Origin: Ichthyophis bannanicus
Taxonomy: Eukaryota > Chordata > Amphibia > Gymnophiona > Ichthyophiidae
Direction: 5' to 3'
Assembly: GCA_033557465.1 (NCBI GenBank)
Contig: CM066032.1
Coordinates: 53,356,955 to 53,420,954, forward strand
DNA length: 64,000 bases
The position numbers and the translations under genes are program-made. The notes beneath the pieces are model-generated. The model worked only from the letters and a program-made list of their open reading frames with translations, did no database searches and was not told the origin of the DNA. The stretch's first letter is position 1. Every line of letters starts with the position of its first letter. This document shows, piece after piece, positions 45,295-56,540 of this stretch.

Positions 45295-46705
45295 AGCATT
45301 GAAAGCTTTATCAAAGAACAAAGCATCAGGCATTGATGGCATTCCCACAGAAGTATTACAGCAATCTGATGCAGCTGTTACCATACTTACAAGCTCTGCC
45401 AAGAAATCTGGAAGACAACATCATGGCCAACTGACTGGAAGAGATCTGTGTTTATACCAATACTAAAGAAAGGTGATCCAACTGACTGTGGAAATTATCG
45501 CACAATCGCTCTGATCCCACATGCTACTGAAGATTATTCAACAGAGACTACAACCATACCTGGAACAAGAACTACCTGAAGTGCAAGCAAGGGTCGGGAA
45601 AGGGCGAAGAACAAAAGGCATCGCGAATGTGAGATGGATCCTTGAAAAGACCACAGAATACCAAAAGGATATCTATTTGTGCTTTATCGACTACAGCAAG
45701 GCTTTTGACTGTGTAAGCCATGAGAAACTCTGGGCCACATTAAGCAGCATGGGTATACCAGAATACCTGATCGTTCTCTTGCACAATCTGTACATTGAAC
45801 CAAGAAGCAACAGTTCAAACGGAACAAGGAGAAACAGAATGGTTTAAAATAACCAAAGGTGTACGACAAGGCTGCATACTTTCCCCCTACCTGTTTAATT
45901 TATATGCATAACAAATCATCAGAGAAGCAGGACTGTATGAAGACAAGAGGTGTGAAGATTGGTGGAAGACTCATCAACAATCTTCGCTATGTTGAAACCA
46001 CATTACTGGCTGAAAGTGAAGATGATCTGAAATATTTGCTTCTCACGATCAAGGAAAAGTCTTAAAATGGGCCTGCACCTTAATGTAAAGACAAAGATCA
46101 TGACAGCTGGCAAAATCAATAAGTTTATCGCTGAAGGAGAAGAAATTGAAATTGTGGACAACTTTAACCTACTTGGATCAACTGTCAATAAAGCAGCAAC
46201 AAGCAGTCAAGAAATCAGACAATGCATTGCTCTTTGCAGAATGGCTATAAAAGACCTAGACAAGACTCAAGAGCAGAAATGTCTCTCTCCATACAAATAT
46301 TAGACTCGTTCAAGCCATGGCATTTTCAATAACAGATGCGAAAGCTGAACAGTGAAAAAAATAGACAGGAAGAAAATTGATGCCTTTGAATTATTGTGCT
46401 GGCAGCAAATACTGCGTATACCATGGACTGCCTGAAGAACAAACCAGTCAGTACTAGAGATCATCAAACCTAAGCTTTCTTTAAAACTTCAAATGACAAT
46501 ACTTCGACTTTCATACTTTGGACATATCATGTGAAGAGAGAAATCATTAGAGAAAGACATGCTTGGCAAGATAGATCAACACAAAAGAGGAAGGCCAGCA
46601 ATGAGATAGATCGATACAACAGCAGCTACGGGTACCAGTCAGTCAACAATGAACTGCCTAACTGAAGACCGAATACAATTTAGGACAACTATCCAGAAGG
46701 TCGCC
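45295..46705 (+). mobile_element. RTE-clade (BovB-like) LINE, RT and 3' part
   Basis: RT motifs are NKASGIDGIPTEVL near 45325, LEQELPEVQARVGKGRRTK near 45570 and LCFIDYSKAFDCVSHEKLW near 45680. Then come GCILSPYLFN-like sequence near 45875 and NNLRYVETT near 45980, where the catalytic ADD has become VET. The C-terminal part (KIDAFELLCW-like, FGHIM-like, RGRPAMR-like) runs to about 46700. At least three frame changes are present. Confidence 0.82.
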
Positions 46706-46706
46706 A

Positions 46707-48640
46707 GACTTAACATGTTTCTATGTTTCTTCTTTTTGTATCTTTGCTTTCCTGACTTCTTCGCTAGTTTCTCTACGTTTTTCCAAATATAGATGCCCAT
46801 CTTCCTCTCTGATCTCTTGTATTTCATGAAGGACCCCCTTTTTCTTCACCTGTTCAGCTACTTTTTTCATTTACCTTTATTTACCTTTCTAACAAAAAGC
46901 TGGTTGCCCTTAAAATATCCCCTTTCAGTTTTGCCCACTGTTTTTCTACCTCCCCCAGCAGTTCCCATCACGCTAATGACTCACTGAGGTATTGGCCCAT
47001 CTTGGCAAAGTTAGATTTCTAAAGTCTAAGACCCTCACTTTTGAATTGATTTTATCAGCCCTAGTCCTAATACTGAACCACACCATCTGGTGATCTCTGG
47101 ATGCAAGATGATCTCCCACTATAACATCAGAAACACTTTCACCATTGGTAAGCACCAAGTCCAGTATGGCCCTTTCACGTGTGGGTTGTGTTACAAGTTG
47201 CCTGAGTAGTTCTCTCTGTGCAGGGGTTTTCAACCCAGTCCTCGGGGAACCCTAGGCCAGTCAGGTTTTCAGGATTCCCAGACTGAATATGCATGAGAAA
47301 GATTTGCATGTTCTGTCTTCATTGTATGCAAATCTATCTTATGCATATTCATTGTGGGAATCCTGAAAACCTGACTGGCCCAGGGTTTCCCGAGGACTGG
47401 GTTGAAAACCTATGCTGTAGAGAATCCAGGATATCCTTACCTCTAGTTGACACCGCAGCAAGGTTGTGCTAATCAACATCCGGCATATTGAAATCACCTA
47501 TTGGCACCACGTCTCCTTTCCAGGCATTGCTGCGTATGTCTTCAATTAAATCTCCATCCACTTCTTCTGTGGGGGGGGGGGGGGATCTGTATATTTCGCC
47601 AATGCAAATGGAGTTCTCTTTCCCTCCCTTCTAGTTTAATCCACTGTGCCTCCTTTCTCCCTTTTAATCCCTGTAGTTCTATAGCTTTAATAATATTTTT
47701 TACATATGGTGCCACTCCTCCTCCCCTTCTTCCTAATCTATCCTTCCTGAATAAAGTATAGCCTGGAATAATTATATCCCAGTCATGGTTTCCAATGAAC
47801 CATGTCTGTAACCACCACTAAACCCAAGTCAGCCTCTTCTATTCAAAGCCTCAACATTTTGATCTCATTTCCCATGCTACGGGCATTTATACACACCGCT
47901 TTCCAGATGTTGCCCCTTCTACCCATTTTATAGAGGTATTTAATGTTTCATTTACTTGGGGACTTTCACCTATCACCAACTAATTTAGTTTAAAGTCCTC
48001 TTCAGTAGGTTAGCCAGTCTGCTAACTGAAGACACATCAACCCTTCTTAGACAAATGGATGCCATCTATGCTCTGCAGCCCTTGGATCATTATCCCATGG
48101 TCTAGGAAACTAAAACACTCTGCATGACACCATCCATTTATCTCCAGGATGCAAGCTTCTCTGCCTCTACCCTTAACAGGGAGGACTGACGAGAACACCA
48201 CCTGCGCACCTATCTGCTTCACCCTGTCCCAGAGCCATGAAGACACTTAATGTGCTCAGAGGGACACCTGGCAGTATCATTTGCGCTGACATGGATGAGC
48301 CACATCGGGTAATTGTCAATAAGCTTGATCAATCTTGGCAAATTCTCCATAACATCTCAGGTTTTGGCACCTGGCATACCCCAAGTGTGATTGGCAGATG
48401 GACGCCTCAGTACCCTTCAGAAGACAGTCACCAACCACCACTACCCTTCACTCTGTTGTCGTCACCGATTCTGCAACTTGAGGTGCCCAAGCTCTGGTTC
48501 TTCCCTTTCCTGGGATGCTTTTACTTCCTCCACTTCCAGGGCTGCATAATGATTTTTCAATTTAAGGGCTGGAGGAGTTGGACTGATGATTCTGCCGGCC
48601 CTGGTGACTCGTGTCCAACCTTCGTCATTTTGTAATGATC
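46707..48640 (-). mobile_element. CR1 LINE, end of ORF1 and endonuclease
   Basis: On minus, ORF1 ends with an esterase-like segment at 48246-48037 (LWDRVKQIGAQVVFSSVLPV, FLDHGIMIQGL, DGIHLSKKG). The endonuclease of ORF2 follows from about 47800 (IGEIYRSP, GDFNMPDVD) to 46980 (ILDLVLTNGESV). A hairpin MITE splits it at 47224-47410. The rest runs into the linker before RT and stops at the RTE LINE. Stops and frameshifts break it. Confidence 0.8.
47224..47410. mobile_element. Hairpin MITE 1
   Basis: It is an almost full-length palindrome. GTTTTCAACCCAGTCCTCGG pairs with CCGAGGACTGGGTTGAAAAC, and ATGCATATTCA and CAGTCAGGTTTTCAGGATTC recur inverted around a short centre near 47315. It has no coding sequence, so it is a non-autonomous DNA-transposon derivative. 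It lies within CR1 endonuclease sequence. Confidence 0.82.
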
Positions 48641-49669
48641 TACCATTAAAATTACTTAATCAGTAGCTAAACAAACTCAGTTGGATTTGGAGCCTGGTTT
48701 GGGGACTAGGCATTATCAGACACCAACAGCTTGCATCTTATGTTCAACATGCCATCAATGTGACTAGTGGATTTATGAGAGTCACCAATGCACGACTGTG
48801 GGTGTCTTAGAGTGGTCGACCCAGTGAATCTGCAGATAAAGATTTTTTCAACTCATGGTTCCCATGAATAAGATGGGCCTTTTTCAACTTCATGGTTCCC
48901 CATGAATAGGCTCAGTAACACTAATTGTGCTAATGAAGATGACCAGACAAACCAGAACAGTTTTCTTTATGAACAAAGTGTGATAGCACTTCAGAATGTT
49001 TCAATTTAACTATGGCTGGAAGTAACTGGCTCTAAACGAGGAGTTCCCAAGTTCTACATGTTACAAGAAAGGCTTGTGCCAACTGTGAATAAAACATGTA
49101 AAGTAGGATGGGAATGGTATTTCTGAGGCCAGTTGTGATTAACAAGTCCTGGCAGGACCAACATTGAGAAAGGATGAGGACAACTTTCCCCACTAGGAGG
49201 TATGAACTGCAGAGCAGCAAGACAAAACAGACCTTTAAGTTATCCTGCCAGGGAACTTAAAGAGAACCCCAACATCTGCTACTACGGCCACAGATGGACA
49301 TAGTGACACTTGTTAAGATGTGTCTGGTACCTCAGATTTGCATGTTACAAGAGTGAAGGAGTTAATTTGATTTTACAGAGGCACACTAAGGCCTGATTCA
49401 TGGAGGACCTCTGAGAATTTGGTGCTGAGAGGCACTGGAAGAATGAAGCTATCATGCTGTCATTTTCAAGTGTTCTTAGCTACTAAGTACCAGACTTGCT
49501 GAATTAAATGTTTGTGAAGTAACTGCAGAACTATGGAACCTTGCGACTGAGTTTGGTTGGAAGGAAAAGGAAGGAAAAACAATTGCACTATGTTATGTAC
49601 CTCTGATGAATTGTTTAAACTGTGGGGGGGGGGGTGCAAGAACACAAAGGTGACATTTTATCTACCAGA
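48641..49669. other. Unassigned interval
   Basis: I recognise no gene or repeat here. A short imperfect duplication, CATGGTTCCCATGAATA, occurs twice at about 48857-48906. Confidence 0.5.
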
Positions 49670-50287
49670 TATCCTTTCCTTGGGTCTGACTAGACCTGTC
49701 CAGACAAGTGAATTGTCTCTCCATACTAGCAGACAAGGAGACAGAATATTTCAGAGGATTCTTATGACCTAATTCTGCTATAATAGCCAGTACAGCTAAG
49801 GGCGTGCTTCAGTATTTCTGCTCAACCACATGGTCAAGAATCCCCAATTACACATAAGCTCAGGGAGGATAACAAGGCTCAACAGAATGAGAACCATAAC
49901 TACATTCAGGATCATCTTCAGACAGGTTTGTCAAAAGCATGTGAGCCCACAGAGAAAACAGGTTCCAGGGGCAGGTCCTCAACTGGTCTAGGAAGACTCA
50001 ATGACAGGAAATTCTGATGTTAAGTAACATCTTTCATAGCATTCTGCTAGACCAGTCCAGACAAGTGTAACATACTAAAGCTACAACTCCACTGGCCAGG
50101 AAGAAGAGATGGCAACTTTCAAGATCTCTGTGCCAAAGGCCATGTCTACATGAGAATGGACATTCAAGCAGTATTGCTTGACAAAAGTGGAAAGTGATGC
50201 CTGCGCTGCTGCCCGACAAATGACCAAGGAGGCGATTGAGCAGCACACCGGATACAAGGATGCCTGCACAAGCAGGCTTTCCAGAAT
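49670..50287 (-). mobile_element. Relict DIRS, recombinase C-terminus, unplaced family
   Basis: On minus, 50245-50100 encodes LVICRAAAQASLSTFVKQYCL followed by a SHVDMAFGTEIL-like end. It aligns motif by motif with the recombinase end of A6 and C3 (DICRAATWSS, HYCL, RRDSAFGQAVL). Upstream in coding order is lost. Downstream, ACCTGTCCAGACAAGTG near 49694 and ACCAGTCCAGACAAGTG near 50051 form a direct repeat and may be the remains of a terminal repeat and ICR. Confidence 0.6.
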
Positions 50288-50490
50288 AGTCTAGACCAGA
50301 GGTTTCCAACTCCAGTCCTGGAGGGCCAAACACCATTCAGGTTTTCAGGCTGTCCCTAATGAATATGCATGAGATACATTTGAATACAGTGCATGCAAAT
50401 GCATCTCATGCATATTTATTAGGGACAGCCGGAAAACCTGAATGGTGTTTGGCCCTCCAGGACTGCAGTTGGGAACCTCTGGTCTAGACT
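50288..50490. mobile_element. Hairpin MITE 2
   Basis: AGTCTAGACCAGAGGTT pairs with AACCTCTGGTCTAGACT, and the match continues inward (CCTGGAGGGCCAAACACCAT, CATGCATATTTATT) to a centre near 50390. It belongs to a different family from MITE 1, though both carry ATGAATATGCATGAGA. Confidence 0.82.
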
Positions 50491-51050
50491 ACTGCAACAT
50501 CCTCTTCACTGTCTTCCTCCAAATCATCTCTTCCCACTTCAATCTGTTCAATGGCTAATCTTCTGACAGTATCACTATGCTCATGTCACCCATCTTCTGA
50601 AGTCACTTCATTGGCTCCCTATCTGTTTCTGCATCCAGTTCAAACTTCTACTACTGACCTATAAGTGCCTTCATTCAGCTGCTCCTCATTACCATTCCTC
50701 CATCTTTCCCTACACCCCCGCTCCTTGGGAACTTGGCTCTTCTAGCAGATCCCTTCTATTTGTGCCCTTTTCTTCCACTGCCAACTCGATTTCAATCCTT
50801 CTAACTTGCTGCTCCTTATGCCTGGAACAAAATACCTATGTCAGAACGTCAGACTCCATCTGTGGCCTTGCTCAAAGCCAGACTAAAAACTCACTTCCTT
50901 AAGAATGCTTTTGGATCCTGATCCCCTTAGTCTCCTGTTCACCTCCTATGTGTTTCCTTACGATTCCCCTAGATATATCCTAGTCGCCATCTGTTGTGTT
51001 GTCTGTCTTGACTAGATTGTAAGCTCATATGTGCAGGGACTGTCTCTTAC
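50486..51050 (+). mobile_element. L2-like LINE 3' end
   Basis: A decayed RT C-terminus (DYCNIL, then HFIGSL-like and LLKARLKTHFLKNAFG-like sequence) is followed by the typical 3' UTR TAGATTGTAAGCTCATATGT near 51013. There is no open frame of note. Confidence 0.75.
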
Positions 51051-51055
51051 ATGTT

Positions 51056-54000
51056 TTATTTTATTTATTTATTTAGTAAATACTTATATACCGCTACTTC
51101 CAGCGATCAGCAGCGGTTTGATTACAAGTTTGGGATTTGTCAAAAAAATCAAGACAGAAAATTTGGGGCATAGATAGAGAGAACAGGGGTAATACACAGC
51201 ACACATATTAGGGTCTATATTTGGACCATAATTACTATCACAATCGATTATATATTTCTACAAGCAATTATACATTTACACACGCGATTATCCGTCATCT
51301 ATGTACAGTTTTACATACAGCTATTCACTCTTTTATCTTCTTGGATTTACATCTGTATATAGTGACAATTGAACAGGTGCGTCTTTAATTTTTTTCTGAA
51401 ATCGGTTATGTCTTTAATTGCTCTCAGCTCGTGTGGGAGCTGGTTCCATAAAGTGGGGGCAGAGAAGGCGAACGCTCTGCGACTAGTACTGACTTTTACG
51501 TGCCTAATGCTGTTTGGGACTATTAGTGTGTCTGAGTTTATGGTTCTCCTGCTTCTGGTGGTAGGTTGTATGGAGATCAGGGTGGAGAGGAATGAGGGGG
51601 CCAGGTTTTGAGTTAACTTGAATGTCGTTACCAATGTTTTGTATTGAATCCTGGCAGCAACTGGGAGCCAGTGCAGTTCCATCAATACAGGTGTGATATG
51701 CTCAGTGACGCTTGTTCTCATGATGATCCTTGCTGCTACGTGTTGTGCCAGTTGTAATATGTTAGTGGTTTTCTTTGGTAGACCCTGCAGGATGGCGTTG
51801 CAGTAGTCAAGGTGGGGCATGATGAGTGCTTGTGCAACTGATCGGAAATCACACGAATCCAGTACGTTCCTCAGGGGTCGTAGTACTCTAAGCTTGTGAA
51901 AGATGGCTTTGTTGGTGTTGCTGAGGTGTTTTTCCATTTTCAGTTTGCTGTCGATTGTGACTCCTAGATATTTTATTTCTTCCTTCGAGTTGTAAGTATT
52001 ATTGCACAGTGTGATTGCTGGAGGTGGTTCAAAGTCCATTTTACTGGACATAAACATTACTTCAGTCTTCTTATGATTAATTGACATGTTGTTTTGCTTT
52101 AGCCATCCCAACATCTCTCCCATGCAGGTTTCAAGCTGGTCGTAATTCGGGTCAGTGGTCTCTAGTTGGGTGTACAACATGATATCGTCTGCGTATATGT
52201 GGTAGTTGATGCCGTATTTCCTGAATATTTCACTGAGGGGCTGCATGTAAATGTTAAAAAGTAGTGCCGAGAGTGCTGAACCCTGTGGTATGCCTTGAGT
52301 TTGGGTGAAGGCTTCGGCTTTTTCTCCGTTGAATTGGACCTGGGGCTTTCTGTCCGTTATATAGGAGGAGAACCATTTCAAGGCGGTTCCTAAGATTCCA
52401 ATTGATGCCAGCTTGTTAAGGAGGGTTAGGTGATGGACAGTGTCGAATGCAGCGGAGATGTCGATGAAAATGAGGATAAACATTTTCTTCCTGTCTTCCA
52501 GACCCTTAAGGAGGTTGTTAAACAGGGCCAAAAGAAGGGTTTCGACCCCATGATTTTTCCTGAATCCGTATTGCTGTTTGTCCAGTGTTTCGTTGTCATC
52601 AAGGTGTTCTTGCAGTTGGATGAGGGCTGCTTTTTCAATGATCTTTGCTAAAAAAAGATATGCTGGAGATTGGGCGGTAAGAAGATGGGTCTTCTTTGTT
52701 TAGCGAGTTGTTTTTTAGTATCGGTCTAATTATAGACGTTTTGAGTTGGTTAGGCATGATTCCTTGTGAAAGTGATTGGTTCACAATGTGTGAGACTTGG
52801 TGGCCAATGTCCTTTTTTGCTGCTTTGATCCAGGTAGCTGGGCAGGGATCAAGCAGGGAGGTGGTGGTATTGATACTGGTTATTATTTCAACCGCTTGTT
52901 TATCATCAATTTTGCGAAAATCATTCCACATCTTTTCTGGCTTCACTACAGTTTTCAAATGGGGCTTGGGAAAACATAGTGTGGTTGATGTTGTGGTCAG
53001 CTTGCTTTCGTAGTAGTTTGCTAGGGTTTGGGGTTGAATAGTATCACTCCGCTGTTCTGGTTGGTTGGTTTTGGTTAGAGTTTTCACTAGTCGAAATAAT
53101 TCCCGTGGTTTGTTGATGGCTTTATTCAGCAGGTTGGTGTGGTGTTTCCTTTTTGCTTCATCTACCTCATCTTTGTATTTTCTAAGGATGTTGAAGTATT
53201 CAGCTCTGAGTTCCAAAGTTCTGTTACGTCTCCACTTTTTTTCACACCTTCTAAGTTCTCTCTTCCTTTTGGTTAGCGCAGTTGTGTACCAAGGCTCTGA
53301 TTGTCGTTTGCCTGAGCTAGCTGTGTTATTCCATTTCGGGTTTGCTGAAGCCTGAATCCCTTCGTTCCAGCTATTTGTTAGTACATCGAGGTCTGTAGAT
53401 TCCAAATCAATGTGCGCCCTGATGTTACTTGTGAGACCATCCAGATCAAGCTTATTGAAAGATCTCTGCTGATGGGTTTCTCGTTGGGCTTCCGCATCTT
53501 TCGGTACCAATGGGAGTTTTATCCGTATGTCTATTTGGTGATGGTCAGACCAGGGTATTGCCTTGATATTAATCAGGGGTTTAACATGGTTGGGCTGTTT
53601 GTTTTTCGGAGTAAAGACCATGTCCAGCGTATGTCCCTTTTCATGAGTTGGCTCATTTATTATTTGATGATATCCAAGTTGCGACATAGCTTCGAGGAAG
53701 GTGTTGGCGTGCACTGCTGTTGTTGACGCTAGGTTTATGTCCCCGAGGATGATTTGGAATTTCCTTGGTTGTGTTGAAGAGATGTTTTCCAATGCTGCAG
53801 CAAGTACTTCATGGTTTGGTGAGGGGGACCTGTACATTAGGCAGATGGATATTGCTTGGTTCTCCACTTTGAGCAGGTCTATGTCTGGGTTTGATTCCAG
53901 GGACGTGCATGAGAGTTTCAAGTGTGATTTGGCAATTATGAGCACTCCTCCACCTCTTTTGTTGGATCGTGGACAGTTATACAGGTTGTAGCCTGGTCTG

Positions 54001-54190
54001 TCTATCTGGTTCAGTAAGACAGCATCGGTGTTTGTTATCCAGGTTTCTGTTATACAGAGGATGTCTGGTTGCTCATCTTGTTGCTCATGTGTCTGTATAG
54101 CGCAGTGTACGCACTGTAGCGTTATACAAATAAGTAGTAGTAAATCCTGTACCTTTGTTGACATCCGAAATCTTAAATTCACTGTCACTT
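51056..54190 (-). mobile_element. L2-like LINE with nearly whole ORF2
   Basis: This is the best-preserved LINE in the window: a 5'-truncated copy of about 3.1 kb. The ORF2 pieces lie at 54188-52635 and 52531-51347. The 3' UTR ends in the TAAATAAA tail at about 51060. Confidence 0.88.
51347..54188 (-). pseudogene. L2-like ORF2, endonuclease-reverse transcriptase, one frameshift
   Basis: The first part has the apurinic-type endonuclease: TETWI, NKRGGGVLII, LGDINL and SDHHQID, with active-site residues kept. Then comes the linker (RRCEKKWRRNR) and the start of RT (PSSYRPISSISFF). The frame shifts at a seven-base A run at 52650-52656 on plus. The second part carries IFIDISAAFDTVHH, GIPQGSALSALLFN, YHIYADDIML and the C-terminal LHWLPVAARIQYK and LRAIKDITDFRKKLK. 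Residues before TETWI look replaced, so the N-terminus is truncated. The enzyme would nick the target and reverse-transcribe its RNA there. Confidence 0.86.
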
Positions 54191-54234
54191 AACCCTCCAT
54201 AGCCCATGTTCCCTGTAAAATAGTTATCTCCAAG

Positions 54235-54335
54235 TTATAATGCCCTGTTCAATGTAATTTCAGTTTGTTCAATGTAAACCGCACTGATGCAGAATAGCGC
54301 GGTATATAAGAGAATGTAAATAAATAAATTCATAG
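54235..54335 (+). repeat. L2-like 3' tail
   Basis: TTCAATGTAAACCGCACTGA and GCGCGGTATATAAG, then AATAAATAAA, form the plus-strand end of an L2-like element next to the minus-strand copy. Confidence 0.65.
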
Positions 54336-54510
54336 TAACATAGTAAATGACAGCAGATAAAGACCAGTTTGGTCCATCTTGTCTGCCCAGTAAGATGGCA
54401 AGAGTAGGTGCACCTGCCGCCCCATGCAGGTCACCCCTCCCCATGTCTTTGTTTAGGGGTGAACCCACCGCTCCATGAAGGACACCCCTGTTTGTTGAGA
54501 AATTAGATAC
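54336..54510. repeat. Interspersed repeat with GCAGATAAAGACC
   Basis: CATAGTAACATAGTAAATGA and CAGATAAAGACCAGTTTGG, then CCATCTTGTCTGCCCAGTAA. A related stretch is at 15237-15275, inside the 3' end of a CR1 LINE. I take it as a CR1-type 3' fragment, orientation not settled. Confidence 0.45.
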
Positions 54511-54868
54511 ATTTATTTTAATTTTATCCTGTTGCTGGTTCATGCTAACATCCTTCCAATCAGCCATCACACTCACCAAGAGTACTATGTCCATCTAACT
54601 CTTGCTTCTGACCCTAGCTGTCTCTTTGCTATGCTCAATTCTCTCTTCAAACTGCTTCCTCCTCAGACTTTGGCTATTTCCATGACTAGCCTTGAATTCT
54701 CTACAGGATCACCTCCACACTGCAGGAATGAACATTATTCATGCTGGAATTCTGCATACAATAATTCAAAATTGAGCACTTTTTTAAAAAATCTTTTTTG
54801 CTGTATTATATTTTAAAGTATCACTCAAAAGCAATATGCTTTGTTATTATGACAAAGCATGCAGAAAG

Positions 54869-55053
54869 AGTAGTTACTCACCTGTACCAGGTGTTCTCCA
54901 GGAGCAGCAGCAATCAGTCCTCACATATGGGTGACGTCGGCGCCGACGGAGCCCTCGTGCGAAGCATTTCCCCAGCTTTCAAAGAAAGCCTTTGGGAATG
55001 CAGCGCGCACGCGCGGTCCCCTTCCCACCCAAGGGTGTCATCTTGCTCAGTCT
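54869..55053. repeat. 3' inverted terminal repeat of DIRS A6
   Basis: AGTAGTTACTCACCTGTACC is followed by TTCTCCAGGAGCAGCAG. It holds the palindrome CGTCGGCGCCGACG near 54935. The inverse copy is at 60244-60397. Confidence 0.88.
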
Positions 55054-55138
55054 GATGACATAGCTAAAAGACAGCAAAAATCAAAATAAAGTATATGACT
55101 GCAACTCCAGGGGAGGAGGGAGGGTCGTGAGGACTGAT

Positions 55139-55223
55139 TCCTGCTGCTCCTGGAGAACACCTGTTACAGGTGAGTAACTACTCTTTCTCCAGGACCAAGC
55201 AGGAAGTCAGTCCTCACATATGG
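55139..55223. repeat. Internal complementary region of DIRS A6
   Basis: CCTGTTACAGGTGAGTAACT joins TTTCTCCAGGACCAAGCAGG, as in A1. Confidence 0.87.
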
Positions 55224-55367
55224 GACTCCCTAGCTTCAGGCTACTGGGAACCCAAGCTGAAAAATAAGCTCCCTCTAGAGCGTCAGCATCCATGAAAGAA
55301 TCCTTTCTGAGAACGCCCCCATACGGTAGCCCAACACAAGGGCCGGAGGGTAGGAGTTGCCTAAACC

Positions 55368-56540
55368 TCAGAGATTACGGAGTACCGCCTGTCCGAAAGC
55401 ACTGTCCCTATGGGACTCCCCCTCGAGGCAGTAGTGAGTCGCAAAAGTCTGGCTTGAAGACCAGGTAGCTGCCCGGCAGATGTCTGCCAACGGAACAGAG
55501 CGGAGGTGGGCTACTGACGCAGCCCTCGCCCTGACACGGTGGGCCGTGACTCGACCCTGCAAGGAGAGGCCGGCTTGCCCTGTACGCCCAGGCGATACAA
55601 TCCGACAACGTACACTTGGAGACAGGCAACCCCAGTTTATTAGTGTCAAAAGATACGAAGAGCTGAGCAGCCCTTCGATGCCCCTGCATACAGTCTATGT
55701 AAAAGGACAATGCCCTTCTACAGTCCAGGGTATGCAGGACTGTTTCAGCCCGGCTAGCATGCGGCCTGGGGAAGAATGTTGGAAGAACCACCTCCTGATT
55801 GAGGTGGAAGGAGGAGACAACCTTCGGAAGGAACTTAGGGTGAGTCCGCAAGACCACCTTGTTCTTATAGAACCGTGTGTATAGTCTATCAGAAACCAGA
55901 GCTTGTAGCTCACTCACACGCCTGGCCGAGGTAAGAGCCACCAAGAACAAGGCCTTCCAGGAAAGGAGGCATAAAGGACAGGTAGCCATCGGCTCAAACG
56001 GTGGGCAAGTAAGTTGTTGCAAGACCACATTTAAATCCCACTCAAGGGCTGGTGGACGGATCGGAGGCTTGAGCAGAAACAGGCCTCTGAGGAAACTGGA
56101 CACCAAGGGGTGGCCCGACAGATTGGCCCTCTACCTGTGAGTGGTGTGCCGATAGAGCACTGAGGTGGACCCTAACAGAGTTGGTTTTAAGGCCTAGGTC
56201 AGAGCTGGAGCAGGTACTGCAGCACCACTGGAACCAGGCATGAAAAAGGATCCTCCCGGTGCTGAGCACACCAGGTGGAGAACCTACGCCACTTGAGGGC
56301 ATAAGATTTCCGGGTGGATTGCCTCCTAGAGGCCAAAACCACCTCTTCCATTTCCTTAGGAAGAAGTAAAGGGGCTAGAACTACCCTTTCAGCAGCCAGG
56401 CCATCAGATTGAAGGATTTGAGGTTGGGGTGCAGGAGAGATCCCTGATCCTGAGACAGGAGATCGGGTTGCACCCCTAGAGGGAGTGGAGTGTCCACCAC
56501 CAACTGTAGCAGGAGGGGAAGGCATGGTTGCCTCGGCCAT
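55368..56540 (-). pseudogene. Tyrosine recombinase of DIRS A6
   Basis: The pieces are: core-binding domain 56540-56199 (STRKSYALKWRRFS), catalytic first half 56106-55600 (TSARRVSELQAL), and C-terminus 55649-55368 with the HxxR box as HRVR and the Tyr in ATHYCLEGE. Breaks lie near 56130 and near 55600; at the latter a small indel cluster differs from A1. Catalytic residues are present but never in one frame. Confidence 0.82.
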
